Source: Leifsonia aquatica (GTDB lineage Bacteria; Actinomycetota; Actinomycetes; Actinomycetales; Microbacteriaceae). From it: 64,000 nt of DNA. Of this stretch, positions 8,894 through 16,954 are shown one piece after another. Both the position numbers and the translations under genes were made by a program. The stretch spans positions 248,001 to 312,000 of the forward strand of contig NZ_JACHVP010000004.1 of assembly GCF_014190775.1 (NCBI RefSeq), in the 5' to 3' direction. The notes under the pieces are model-generated. The model saw only the letters and a list, made by a program, of their open reading frames with translations. It was not told the origin of the DNA and did not search any database. How positions within the stretch are numbered: position 1 is the stretch's first letter; each line of letters starts with the position of its first letter.

Positions 8894-9741
8894 GCCGACG
8901 CCCCCTCGCCGCCCTGGCGAGCGCTCTCCTGCGAGGCGCTCGGGCCGCGCAGCACCGAGACGGCGCCCGAGACGGAGTTCACGTTGATGTCGACCCAGGA
9001 GCCGTCGAGCGAGCCGGCCGTGCCGGTGTACCCCTTTCCGACGGACCCGACGATCACCACGTTGTCGAGCTGCACGCGTCCCGAGACGGTGTTCGCCCGG
9101 TAGCGGGCGCCGATGGCCTCCGGGATGCGGATGGTCGAGTCGCCCGAGACCGTATTGATCGCGATCTCGTCCGGAGTGCCGGAGATGTCGGCCATCACGT
9201 CGCCCGAGACGCCGTCCACCGCGAGCTTGCGGATCGAACCGCTCACGGTCACATCACCTGAGACGGTGTGCGCATTGATGCGGCCGGAGTGGTCGCGCAC
9301 CGACAGCTCGCCGCTGACCGAGTTGAGCTCGATGTCCCCCACCAGCCCGTCGGCGACGACATCGCCGGAGACCGTGCTGAGGCGGGCATCCGTGTGCAGG
9401 CCCGAGATCAGCGCCGTCGCCGAGACGACCCCGAACTTGAGGGCGACGTCGCGCGGCACCAGCACGCTCACGTCCGCTTTGGCGTTGGACCGCATGGACT
9501 TGAAGACCTCGATGAAGTTGTCCCAGCGCAGCTGTGGGTGATCGATCTCCAGCCGGTCGCCGTCGATCGTGATCTTCAGATCCCGGCCCTGCACCGAGTG
9601 CACCTCGACACGCGCGCCGGGCTCGTCGTGCGCGATGACGTCGATCTGCCCGCCGATGAAACCGATCTTGAGGGTGCGGACCAGCTCCACGTCGATCGTG
9701 CGGCTCTCGCCGGGCTGGACCAGCCACTTCTCCTGTGCCAT
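8890..9741 (-). CDS. DUF4097 family beta-strand repeat protein
   Basis: A 283-residue protein made almost entirely of short repeated beta units, each containing TVSGD, SVSGE or GVSGD, consistent with a right-handed beta-helix of the DUF4097 (putative adhesin) family. No signal peptide or transmembrane segment is seen, so it is probably cytoplasmic or peripheral. The ATG at 9741 is preceded by GGAGAGG; a longer frame upstream lacks a binding site and would cross the operator. It forms an operon with the downstream PadR gene. DUF4097 genes are often linked to envelope-stress regulators, but a molecular function is not established. Confidence 0.82.
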   Translation of the reverse strand: MAQEKWLVQPGESRTIDVELVRTLKIGFIGGQIDVIAHDEPGARVEVHSVQGRDLKITIDGDRLEIDHPQLRWDNFIEVFKSMRSNAKADVSVLVPRDVALKFGVVSATALISGLHTDARLSTVSGDVVADGLVGDIELNSVSGELSVRDHSGRINAHTVSGDVTVSGSIRKLAVDGVSGDVMADISGTPDEIAINTVSGDSTIRIPEAIGARYRANTVSGRVQLDNVVIVGSVGKGYTGTAGSLDGSWVDINVNSVSGAVSVLRGPSASQESARQGGEGASA

Positions 9742-9794
9742 GTTCCTGACCTCTCCTGTACGCCGCTGCCACGCGACGATGATGTTTCGGTGAC

Positions 9795-9837
9795 TCGCGA
9801 TATATCGCGATGTTGACAGAGTCACGATATATCGCGA
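9795..9837. promoter_or_regulatory. Tandem palindromic operators, probably for the PadR regulator
   Basis: Site 1 is the perfect 16-bp palindrome TCGCGATATATCGCGA (9795-9810). Site 2 (9822-9837) matches it with a single change. Their centres are 27 bp apart, and they lie 54 and 81 nt upstream of the DUF4097 start. PadR proteins typically bind AT-centred dyads, so autoregulation is the simplest reading. Confidence 0.72.
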
Positions 9838-9940
9838 GTTGCGACCACCGCAACCCCTGCGCCGAGGAATCAGGGTGCACTCAGGGTCGGGTCGGGGTTC
9901 GAGTCGGGGAGGGCCGGGGTACCGGCCTTCCGTACACGCG

Positions 9941-9976
9941 GAAGGGGCGGTACGTGTGTCGACGTACCGCCCCTTC
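9941..9976 (-). terminator. Strong stem-loop terminator
   Basis: A perfect 15-bp stem, arms 9941-9955 and 9962-9976, 6-nt loop. It lies 118 nt downstream of the stop of the minus-strand membrane protein gene and upstream of the DUF4097-PadR regulatory region. Confidence 0.7.
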
Positions 9977-10094
9977 GGCCTATCGCGCCGCTCGGGCGGC
10001 GAGCCGCAGGCGAGTGGCTCTCTTGAGCTCCGTCCACCGCTCGCGCGTCACGCGGCGCCGTCTCCGGATCGACGCTGAACCGATCCCTCCCGTG

Positions 10095-10574
10095 CTACAC
10101 CGCCGACGCGGTCGCGGTGCTGCGGCGGCGCGGGGCGATGAGCCAGATGGCGCAGCCCAGCAGCGCGATGATCACGCCCGCCCCCATGGCGAAGGCCGCC
10201 ACGCCGAACGAGACCACCGACGTGAACAGCGAGGCCCGGAGGAAGGATGCGTTCATCACCATCGGACGCAGCGGGTCGTCCTGCTCGAGCTCGGCGTAGG
10301 TCTTGCCGCCCGACAGCTTCTCCGCGTGCGTGTTGATGGTGTCGGCCTGCGCGAGAGCAGTGAACGGCCCGGCGACGGTCTGCCCGCCGAACGCGGCCGC
10401 ATCCTCGCTCACGGTGATCTTCTGCGCCTGGAGCTGGCTGCTGACCACGCCCCAGACCACTCCGCCCGCGATCACCATGACCAGTCCGGCGATGACGGCG
10501 AGGATCCCCACCGGCCGCACGAGCCGGGTGGCCCAGGTCGAAGTTGCCGATCGCGTCTCTGTTGCCACGGTCAC
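10095..10574 (-). CDS. Small membrane protein with two transmembrane segments
   Basis: A 159-residue hypothetical protein. A short basic N-terminus precedes a first hydrophobic segment (about residues 17-42), then an extracytoplasmic loop of about 70 residues and a second hydrophobic segment near the C-terminus ending in APRRRST. The GTG at 10574 has AAGGA 7 nt upstream; the frame continues upstream but that part overlaps a palindromic operator and a TAGAAT -10 box. It resembles uncharacterised actinobacterial aromatic-ring-hydroxylating-dioxygenase-unrelated two-TM proteins; I cannot assign a function. It stands alone, ended by the strong terminator downstream. Confidence 0.65.
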   Translation of the reverse strand: MTVATETRSATSTWATRLVRPVGILAVIAGLVMVIAGGVVWGVVSSQLQAQKITVSEDAAAFGGQTVAGPFTALAQADTINTHAEKLSGGKTYAELEQDDPLRPMVMNASFLRASLFTSVVSFGVAAFAMGAGVIIALLGCAIWLIAPRRRSTATASAV

Positions 10575-10640
10575 GATGAATCCTTCCGGCAGCGGCCATC
10601 CCGCCGCGTCGTCGCGTGCGGTGGTTACCGCACGCTTGAA

Positions 10641-10657
10641 TTCTACAGACTGTAGAA
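10641..10657. promoter_or_regulatory. Perfect dyad operator upstream of the small membrane protein
   Basis: TTCTACAGACTGTAGAA is an 8-bp inverted repeat around one base. On the minus strand it overlaps a TAGAAT -10 box. The TACA-N3-TGTA core resembles BlaI/CopY-type operators, but no such regulator is in the window, so the binding protein is unknown. Confidence 0.65.
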
Positions 10658-10722
10658 GTTCGATATGCGACATGCTTTCGCCACGGTCCGCAAGGATCCG
10701 GACAACTCCCGGGAGGCGGCGA

Positions 10723-11304
10723 TCAGCGACGGAGCCAGGGCTGCAGCGTCCGGGTGACGAAGGGCAGCAGCAGGTATGTCATCGTCGGCGTGAGGCAGAG
10801 CGTGCTGATGAGCACGGTCGCCAGCGGCCACAGCGAGTGCCAGCCCGGCACGAACGTGACGGCCAGCCAGGTGAAGAGCAGGGACAGCGGGAAGAACCCC
10901 AGCCAGATGGTCACCGCCTGCTTCCAGCGTGGCGGCGCGGCCGGGACGCCCGGCTGCGGCGCGTCGAACCAGCCCTCGATGCCGGTGCGCCGCTCCACCC
11001 GCGAGACCTCGACCAGCTCGCGGCCGTCGTAGAGCCAGGTCGCGCGGTCGTCGGAGGCCTCCCAGGCCTCGAGCGTCCCCGCGTCGGCGAAGCGGTAGAG
11101 CATGTGCCACTCGTCGGAGTCGGCGTGAGCGCGCACCCAGCCCGAGCCGAGGAAGCCCTCGTAGGTGTTCGCGAGGTTGACGCCGGACTGGACCCAGCGG
11201 GTGACCTCGGGCAGGCGGCTGCCGTCGACGCGGCGCGTGATGGAAACGGTGATCGGGAGGCGGAGCGCTTGTGGCGCATTCTGCAACGACTCTTGTGGAG
11301 ACAT
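10723..11304 (-). CDS. Antibiotic biosynthesis monooxygenase (ABM)-like protein with C-terminal membrane helices
   Basis: A 193-residue protein. The N-terminal part (residues about 15-100) has the small ferredoxin-like ABM layout, including the FLGSGWVRA and WHMLYRFADAGTLEAWEAS strands/helix typical of this superfamily. The C-terminal third holds two hydrophobic segments (about 130-150 and 158-180). ABM domains act as small oxygenases or heme/quinol-binding units; the membrane-anchored form is common in bacteria but poorly characterised. The ATG at 11304 has GGAG close upstream. It is followed on the same strand by the small two-TM protein. Confidence 0.75.
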   Translation of the reverse strand: MSPQESLQNAPQALRLPITVSITRRVDGSRLPEVTRWVQSGVNLANTYEGFLGSGWVRAHADSDEWHMLYRFADAGTLEAWEASDDRATWLYDGRELVEVSRVERRTGIEGWFDAPQPGVPAAPPRWKQAVTIWLGFFPLSLLFTWLAVTFVPGWHSLWPLATVLISTLCLTPTMTYLLLPFVTRTLQPWLRR

Positions 11305-11340
11305 GACTCCATTGTCGCCGCCGTTCGTTACGCCGGTGTT

Positions 11341-11404
11341 TCAGCAGGGTGCTGCTTCAGCGGGGTGCTGCTTCAGCGCGGTGCTGTTTCAGCGCGGGGC
11401 GATG
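11341..11404. repeat. Four 16-bp tandem repeats across the end of the lacI-type gene
   Basis: Four consecutive 16-nt units starting TCAGC (11341, 11357, 11373, 11389) share 11-15 bases with their neighbours. Read on the minus strand, each unit ends in TGA; the first one met is the stop codon of the LacI-type regulator. The other units lie in the 37-nt non-coding space beyond it. The period of 16 is out of phase with the codons. Confidence 0.75.
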
Positions 11405-12441
11405 AGGGCGGGTCCCCCGCGCACGACCAGGCGCGGAGCGACGAGCCGGTGCCGCGGATCGGTCACGCCGTCGTCCGCACGGACGCGACCGCCGTGGGCT
11501 CCGGTGAGCAGTTCGAGCACGCCGGCGGCGACGGCATCGAGCGGCTGCTCCACGCTCGAGTAGCCGAGGGAGGCGGCCACCGGGGTGTTGTCGTAGCCGA
11601 TCACGGGGATGCGGCTCCCGACGACCGTCAGAGCGCCGAGGGCCAGCGAGTCGGAGGTGCACACGACCGCATCGATGCCGTCCGGCCCGGCCGCGGCCTG
11701 CAGCCGGCGCATGGCCTCGGCTCCGAAGGTGACGCCGTCCTCCGCGACCGCCTGCAGCCCCGGGAGGTCGGACTCGGGCACCTGGCCGGCCGCGCGCATG
11801 GCCTCGAGCCATCCCTCGCGGCGGTCGTCGCCGGTGCCCGATCCGCTGGGCCAGCCGAGGAAGGCGATCCGGCGGGCGCCGGCGTGGAGCAGATGGGCGG
11901 TCGCATCCCGCAGGCCCGAGCGCCCGTCGACATCCACCCAGAGGTGCTGCGGGTCGGTCATGTCGTCGATCCCCCACGGCCGGCCGAAGGTCACGAACGA
12001 CTGACCGTGCTCGATCAGCCACTCGGTGCGCGGATCGCCGTGGAAGGTGGAGGTGAGCACGAAGCCATCGACGTCGGCCGCGTCCGAGAGGCGGCGGAAC
12101 TGCGCGATCTCGTCGTCCGGGCCATCCGCCGTGAAGAGCAGCACGCGCAGGCCCTTGCGGTCGGCCTGCTCGGTGAACGAATGCAGGAAGCGGTCGAGGA
12201 TGCTGCCCGAGATGCCGTCCTGTGTGATGGGGTCGAGCCGGATGCCGATCGTCGAGCTCTTCTGCGTGCGCAGCCGGCGGGCCGACGCGTGGGGACGGTA
12301 GCCGAGGCGCCCGATCGCGTCCTGCACGCGCTCCCGCGTGGCCGGGCGGACCAGCTCGGGCGCGTTCAGCACATTGGAGACGGTCTGGCGGGAGACGCCG
12401 GCGGCGTCGGCGACATCGCTGACGGTGGGCTGTGCGCCCAT
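11389..12441 (-). CDS. LacI family transcriptional repressor
   Basis: A 350-residue regulator. The N-terminal LacI helix-turn-helix and hinge (residues about 5-60) shows VSDVADAAGVSRQTVSNVLN and the PHASARRLRT hinge helix. Residues from about 65 form the periplasmic-binding-protein-like sensor domain. It is divergently transcribed from the sugar ABC operon, and two TTGATCGTTCAA sites with the central CG typical of LacI operators lie between the two units, so it most likely represses that operon until a sugar or oligosaccharide binds. The ATG has AGGAGG upstream. The identity of the inducer is unknown. Confidence 0.92.
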   Translation of the reverse strand: MGAQPTVSDVADAAGVSRQTVSNVLNAPELVRPATRERVQDAIGRLGYRPHASARRLRTQKSSTIGIRLDPITQDGISGSILDRFLHSFTEQADRKGLRVLLFTADGPDDEIAQFRRLSDAADVDGFVLTSTFHGDPRTEWLIEHGQSFVTFGRPWGIDDMTDPQHLWVDVDGRSGLRDATAHLLHAGARRIAFLGWPSGSGTGDDRREGWLEAMRAAGQVPESDLPGLQAVAEDGVTFGAEAMRRLQAAAGPDGIDAVVCTSDSLALGALTVVGSRIPVIGYDNTPVAASLGYSSVEQPLDAVAAGVLELLTGAHGGRVRADDGVTDPRHRLVAPRLVVRGGPALIAPR

Positions 12442-12494
12442 GGCGGCCTCCTCCCGGCTCGATCGCGGCTGAACCGACCCTACCGTCCGGCCGC

Positions 12495-12524
12495 TTGACA
12501 GGCCGGGAAGCCCATGGTTATGGT
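12495..12524 (+). promoter_or_regulatory. Promoter of the sugar ABC operon
   Basis: TTGACA (12495-12500), 18-nt spacer, TATGGT (12519-12524). The predicted start site is near 12531, directly before the first LacI-type operator. Confidence 0.62.
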
Positions 12525-12538
12525 GACTGCAATCCGAT

Positions 12539-12585
12539 TTGATCGTTCAAAAGTGACGCTAGCACGTCGCGATTTGATCGTTCAA
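12539..12585. promoter_or_regulatory. Two LacI-type operators
   Basis: TTGATCGTTCAA occurs at 12539-12550 and again at 12574-12585, inside longer identical direct repeats beginning GATTTGATCG. The sites are 35 bp apart centre to centre and have the central CG step preferred by LacI-family proteins. They lie just downstream of the promoter, where a bound repressor would block elongation. Confidence 0.8.
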
Positions 12586-12847
12586 GATCACGGATCGATC
12601 CATGAACCGCAGCACGACGGACCAGAGGAGGTCGGATGCCCGCATCGAGGCGCAGCGTCCCTTCACCCCTCCGTCGTCGTCTCCCGGCGGCCTCCTCATC
12701 GGCCCGCTGGTCTACTGTCGTCGAGGCCGCCCGGGCGTGCACAGCTCGCTCCACAGCGTCCGCCCCGACCTGATCCCTCCACACTTTCCCGACCCCACCC
12801 TCTGCGTGCCCACCGTTCGGGCACGCTCACACCAAGGAGAGAAACAC

Positions 12848-14098
12848 ATGCGCAAGAACACCAACAGGTGGATCGCGAGCGGCGCCGTCGCCGTCGCGAC
12901 CGCCCTGGCGCTGACGGCCTGCGGCTCCGGCTTCAGCGGGAGCAGCAGCAGCGACTCGGGCAAGCTCACGTCGTCCGACAAGGCCCTCACGGTCATGATC
13001 GGCTCGTCGGGCGACTCCGAGACCAACGCGGTGAAGTCGGCCGTCTCCGACTGGTCGAAGAGCTCGGGCACCAAGGCCTCCGTCGTCGCCGCCACCGACC
13101 TCAACCAGCAGCTCTCGCAGGGCTTCGCGGCGAAGAAGCCGGCCGACGTGTTCTACCTGTCGACCGACGCCCTGGCCGGCTACGCGTCCAACGGCTCGCT
13201 CCTCGCCTACGGCGACCAGCTCAGCAACAAGGACGACTTCTACCCCAGCCTGGTCAAGTCGTTCACCTACGACGGCAAGTTCTACTGCGCCCCGAAGGAC
13301 TTCTCGACCCTGCAGCTCATCATCAACAACGACATGTGGAGCGCGGCCGGCCTGACCGACGCCGACATCCCGAAGACCTGGGACCAGCTCGAGTCCGTCA
13401 GCAAGAAGCTGACCACCGCCGACCACGTCGGCCTCGGCATCTCCGGTGAGTACGCCCGCATCGGCTCCTTCATGGTCCAGGCCGGCGGCAACCTGATGAA
13501 CGACGACTCCACCAAGGCGACCGCGAACAGCGACGCCAACGTGAAGGCGCTCGACTACGTGAAGACCCTCCTGAACGGCGGCGAGCTCAAGTACGCCAAG
13601 GACCTCGGCGCGGGCTGGGGCGGCGAGGCGTTCGGCAAGGGCCTCGCGGCCATGACCATCGAGGGCAACTGGATCACGGGTGGCCTGAAGGCCGACTACC
13701 CGGACGTCAAGTACACCGTCGCGGAGCTCCCGGCCGGCCCCGCCGGCCAGGGCACCCTGCAGTTCACCAACTGCTGGGGCATCGCCGCCGACAGCCCCAA
13801 CCAGGCCGCCGCGCTCAAGCTCGTCGAGAAGCTGACCAGCAAGGACGACCAGCTCGCCTTCTCCGAGGCCTTCGGCCCCATGCCGTCGATCAAGTCGGCC
13901 GCCGACGAGTGGAAGTCGGCCAACCCGGCGCTCGTCCCGTTCCTCTCCGCCGCCGACTACGCCAAGGGCGTGCCGACCGCGAAGGGCTCGGCCGACGTCG
14001 TCACCGACCTCAACAGCAAGCTGGAATCGCTGGCCACGGGTGACCCGAAGGCCATCCTGGACGCGACCCAGAAGAACCTCGAAGCACTGCTGAAGTAG
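12848..14098 (+). CDS. Sugar ABC transporter substrate-binding lipoprotein
   Basis: A 416-residue family 1 extracellular solute-binding protein. The signal peptide ends in the lipobox LTAC with C25 as the lipidated cysteine, followed by a Ser/Gly linker. The mature part is a two-lobed binding protein of the oligosaccharide group, with the WNDxxYCAPKD-like segment seen as DGKFYCAPKDFSTL and MTIEGNW near the C-terminal lobe. The ATG at 12848 is preceded by AAGGAGAG. It is the first gene of a five-gene operon with two permeases, a peptidase-like protein and a glycoside hydrolase. The ligand is probably an oligosaccharide; no ATPase gene is present, so a shared MsiK-type ATPase is likely. Confidence 0.92.
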   Translation: MRKNTNRWIASGAVAVATALALTACGSGFSGSSSSDSGKLTSSDKALTVMIGSSGDSETNAVKSAVSDWSKSSGTKASVVAATDLNQQLSQGFAAKKPADVFYLSTDALAGYASNGSLLAYGDQLSNKDDFYPSLVKSFTYDGKFYCAPKDFSTLQLIINNDMWSAAGLTDADIPKTWDQLESVSKKLTTADHVGLGISGEYARIGSFMVQAGGNLMNDDSTKATANSDANVKALDYVKTLLNGGELKYAKDLGAGWGGEAFGKGLAAMTIEGNWITGGLKADYPDVKYTVAELPAGPAGQGTLQFTNCWGIAADSPNQAAALKLVEKLTSKDDQLAFSEAFGPMPSIKSAADEWKSANPALVPFLSAADYAKGVPTAKGSADVVTDLNSKLESLATGDPKAILDATQKNLEALLK

Positions 14099-14112
14099 GA
14101 GCGAACCCTCCC

Positions 14113-15252
14113 ATGTCGCAAACCACGAGTCGGTCTCGCCGTTCCGGAATCCGGCGCGGCGAGGCCGCCTCGGGGTGGTTGTTCACCGCCCCGGTCATCA
14201 TCCTGCTCGGCGTGTTCCTCGTCGTCCCGGTGCTCATGGCACTGTGGGTGAGCTTCTCCGACTGGGGAGGCCGGGGCAGCCCCTTCTCCTCCGACGTCAA
14301 CTTCATCGGACTCAAGAACTACACGTCGATCCTCGCGGGCGGCGGCCTGGCCGAACAGGACTTCGGCATCTCGCTGAAGAACAACGCCTGGTACGTGGTC
14401 CTCGTCGTGCCGATCCAGACCGCCGTCGCCCTCGGCCTCGCGGTCCTCGTCAACCGGGCGGTGCTCCGCGGACGCGGGTTCTTCCGCACCGCCTTCTACT
14501 TCCCCTCCGTCACCAGCTCGGTGGCAATCACCGTGCTGTGGCTCTTCCTCTTCAGCACCACCGGTGCGGTCAACCAGATGCTCTCCTGGATCGGGATCAA
14601 CGGGCCCAACTGGTTCAACGACCCCGACGGCATCGTCCACAACTTCCTCGGCATCTTCGGCGTGACCCAGGGCCCGGGCGCCCTCACGCAGAACACCCTG
14701 CTCGGCGTCTCCTGGTGGGACTGGCTGGGCGGCCCGTCGGTCGCCATGACGGCGTACATCATCATGGCCGTCTTCACCACGAGCGGCACGTTCATGCTCC
14801 TCTTCATCGCGGCCCTCCAGAACCTGGGCGGCGACATCACCGAGGCCGCCATGATGGACGGCGCGAACGGCTGGCAGCGCTTCTGGCGCATCACCCTCCC
14901 GCAGCTGCGCCCGACCCTCTTCACCGTGCTGACCCTCGGTCTCATCGGCTGCTGGCAGGTCTTCGACCAGATCTACACCGGCACCAAGGGCGCTCCCGGC
15001 AAGACCACGCTGACCCCGGCCTACCAGTCGTACAAGACCTCGTTCGTCGATCAGAACTGGGGACAGGGCGCGGCGATCGCGTTCATCCTGTTCGTCATCA
15101 TCGTGCTGTTCACGATCTTCCAGCGCTGGGTGCTGCGCGAGCGCGCGGTCTCGAAGCGCCGGATGCGCCTCTACCAGCCCGCCATCACGGCGAGCACCGC
15201 CGTGCCCGCCGCAGCGACCGCCGCAGCAGCGGAGAAGGAGCCGAAGCGATGA
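14113..15252 (+). CDS. Sugar ABC transporter permease (MalF type)
   Basis: A 379-residue inner-membrane permease with about six to eight hydrophobic segments, beginning at about residue 22. The cytoplasmic EAA loop is seen as EAAMMDGANGWQRFWRITLP, where the ATPase docks. A roughly 60-residue insert between helices (WIGINGPNWFNDPDG and onward) makes it longer than the typical 300-residue MalF-like permease of actinobacteria. The last 30 residues are Ala-rich. It lies 14 nt after the binding protein and overlaps the next permease by 4 nt. Confidence 0.92.
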   Translation: MSQTTSRSRRSGIRRGEAASGWLFTAPVIILLGVFLVVPVLMALWVSFSDWGGRGSPFSSDVNFIGLKNYTSILAGGGLAEQDFGISLKNNAWYVVLVVPIQTAVALGLAVLVNRAVLRGRGFFRTAFYFPSVTSSVAITVLWLFLFSTTGAVNQMLSWIGINGPNWFNDPDGIVHNFLGIFGVTQGPGALTQNTLLGVSWWDWLGGPSVAMTAYIIMAVFTTSGTFMLLFIAALQNLGGDITEAAMMDGANGWQRFWRITLPQLRPTLFTVLTLGLIGCWQVFDQIYTGTKGAPGKTTLTPAYQSYKTSFVDQNWGQGAAIAFILFVIIVLFTIFQRWVLRERAVSKRRMRLYQPAITASTAVPAAATAAAAEKEPKR

Positions 15253-16160
15253 CCGCGACACTGTCCTCCGCGCCGTCCGGCGCCGAGAAGGCGACCGCCG
15301 CGCCCGCGGCGCGCCCGCCCCGTCGCCGGTCCAACGGCACGATCGCCGCGACGTCGGTCAGCTACGCGATCCTCGTCATCCTCGCGGTCGTGTACATCCT
15401 GCCGTTCCTCATCCAGCTCGCGACGTCGTTCAAGACCGACGCCGACGCCACGGCCCATCCCGTCTCCCTCATCCCGCAGGTGTGGACGACCGCGGCGTAC
15501 ACGAAGCTCTTCCTCAGCTCCGACTTCCCCACCTGGTTCACCAACTCGGCGATCGTGACGATCTTCGTGACCCTCGGGCGAGTGTTCTTCAACTCGCTGG
15601 CGGGGTACGCCCTCGCCCGGCTGCACTTCCGCGGACGCGGCGTCATCTTCGCGGCCCTGGTCGCGGTCATGTCGGTGCCGATGGTCGTCCTGCTGATCCC
15701 GAAGTTCCTCGTGATCAACCAGCTCGGCATCTACGACTCCTACGCCGGCATGATCCTGCCGCTGCTGACGGACGCGGCCGGTGTCTTCATCATGAAGAAC
15801 TTCTTCGAGTCCATCCCTGCCAGCGTGGAGGAGCAGGCCCGCATCGACGGCGCCAGCACCTTCCGGGTGTTCTGGTCGATCGTTCTGCCGATGGCGCGGC
15901 CCGCGCTCATCACGATCATCATCCTGTCGTTCCAGGGCTCGTGGAACGAGCTGGCGCACTTCATCGTCTCCACGCAGGATCCGGCGCTCACCACGCTGAC
16001 CAAGGGCGTCGCCGGCCTCGCCAGTGGCCAGCTCAGCCAGGGCAACCAGTTCCCACTCAAGCTCGCAGCCGCCGCACTCATGACCATCCCCGTGGCCATC
16101 ATGTTCTTCATCTTCCAGCGCCGCATCATGAACTCGAGCGAGGGGGCGGTGAAGGAGTGA
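15249..16160 (+). CDS. Sugar ABC transporter permease (MalG type)
   Basis: A 303-residue inner-membrane permease with six predicted transmembrane segments after a basic N-terminus. The EAA loop reads EEQARIDGASTFRVFWSIVL. The NELAHFIVSTQD segment before the last helices is typical of this family. The ATG overlaps the preceding stop (ATGA), showing translational coupling, and its own stop overlaps the GTG of the following gene. It pairs with the upstream permease to form the channel. Confidence 0.92.
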   Translation: MTATLSSAPSGAEKATAAPAARPPRRRSNGTIAATSVSYAILVILAVVYILPFLIQLATSFKTDADATAHPVSLIPQVWTTAAYTKLFLSSDFPTWFTNSAIVTIFVTLGRVFFNSLAGYALARLHFRGRGVIFAALVAVMSVPMVVLLIPKFLVINQLGIYDSYAGMILPLLTDAAGVFIMKNFFESIPASVEEQARIDGASTFRVFWSIVLPMARPALITIIILSFQGSWNELAHFIVSTQDPALTTLTKGVAGLASGQLSQGNQFPLKLAAAALMTIPVAIMFFIFQRRIMNSSEGAVKE

Positions 16161-16954
16161 CCGCCGCTGGACCCACGATCGTCGCGACCTGCGGCGGCCT
16201 CAACGGCGGCGACTGGACCGACTCCGTCTACGGTCCGCTCCTGCACCACGCCATCGAGCTCGCCCAGGTGAGCGGCCGCGCGCCGCGCGTCACTCACATC
16301 AACACCGCAGGCGGCGACCAGAGGCACATCGAGGGCGCCGAGCTCGAGGCTGCCCGCGTCGCGGGAGTCGAGGCGAGCCACGTGCGGTTCTTTCCGCACC
16401 CGAACACACCCGACCTCCGCGAGCACCTGCTCAGCCAGGACGTCGTGTGGGTCAGCGGGGGCAGCCTCGTCAATCTGCTCGCCGTCTGGCGCGCGCACGG
16501 CCTCGACCGCCTCCTCGCGGAGGCGTGGGAGGCGGGCGTGGTGCTCGCCGGAGGATCCGCCGGCGCCTTGTGCTGGCACGAGGGCGGCACCACCGCCTCG
16601 TACGGCCCGGACATCAGCGCGGTGCCCGACGGCCTGGCTCTGCTGCCCGGCTCGCTCGGCGTGCACTGGGACTCCGATCCGAAGCGCCGGCCCGCGCACC
16701 TCGCGGCCATCGCCGACGGCGCCCTCTCCGACGGCTACGCCCTCGAGGAGGGCGTCGGCCTCGTCTATCGCGGCCGAGAGCTCGTCGAGGTCGTCGCCGA
16801 GCGCGAAGACGCCGCAGCCTGGCGTCTGGTCCGCGACGGTGACTCCATCGCCGAGACGCGACTGACGCCGCGCATTCTGCCCCACCACCCCACCGACCAG
16901 ACCGACCGATCCACATTCACACCCCCTATCGAGGAGGCGCGACAGCCACGATGA
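16157..16954 (+). CDS. Peptidase S51 (dipeptidase E)-like protein
   Basis: A 265-residue protein of the class I glutamine amidotransferase-like fold in its S51 branch. The nucleophile elbow is AGGSAGALCW with S134; a downstream His in LGVHWDSD fits the catalytic His position. PepE enzymes hydrolyse Asp-X dipeptides, and cyanophycinase is a relative. The GTG start overlaps the permease stop (GTGA) and its own stop overlaps the next gene (ATGA), so it is firmly inside the sugar operon. Why a peptidase-like enzyme sits between permeases and a glycoside hydrolase is unclear; a glycopeptide or amino-sugar substrate is possible but unproven. Confidence 0.8.
   Translation: MTAAGPTIVATCGGLNGGDWTDSVYGPLLHHAIELAQVSGRAPRVTHINTAGGDQRHIEGAELEAARVAGVEASHVRFFPHPNTPDLREHLLSQDVVWVSGGSLVNLLAVWRAHGLDRLLAEAWEAGVVLAGGSAGALCWHEGGTTASYGPDISAVPDGLALLPGSLGVHWDSDPKRRPAHLAAIADGALSDGYALEEGVGLVYRGRELVEVVAEREDAAAWRLVRDGDSIAETRLTPRILPHHPTDQTDRSTFTPPIEEARQPR

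Larger units (their letters stand above)
9742..10094. other. Intergenic region with operator pair and terminator, no gene seen
   Basis: This 353-nt stretch holds the DUF4097-PadR operator/promoter region at its left end and a strong stem-loop near the middle (9941-9976) that ends the minus-strand gene at 10095-10574. The rest (about 9850-9935 and 9980-10094) is GC-rich with no convincing coding or RNA signal. Confidence 0.6.
12442..12847. other. Divergent regulatory region between lacI-type gene and sugar operon
   Basis: The 406-nt gap contains one clear promoter and two operator sites in 12495-12585. The remaining stretch to 12847 would be a long 5' leader (about 300 nt) for the binding-protein gene. 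I see no open frame with a ribosome binding site and no recognised riboswitch in it. Confidence 0.6.

Noticed and set aside
9837-9853. Short dyad GTTGCG/CGCAAC as a third family A palindrome
   Set aside because: Only 6 bp pair and the flanking CGCGA/GTGA features of the family are missing.
11341-11404. CRISPR-like repeat array
   Set aside because: The 16-nt units are contiguous without spacers and degenerate, and no cas genes are present.
12600-12847. In-frame extension of the binding-protein gene to an ATG at 12602
   Set aside because: The extension would bury the signal peptide and lipobox 82 residues into the protein; AAGGAGAG and a canonical signal peptide support the ATG at 12848.
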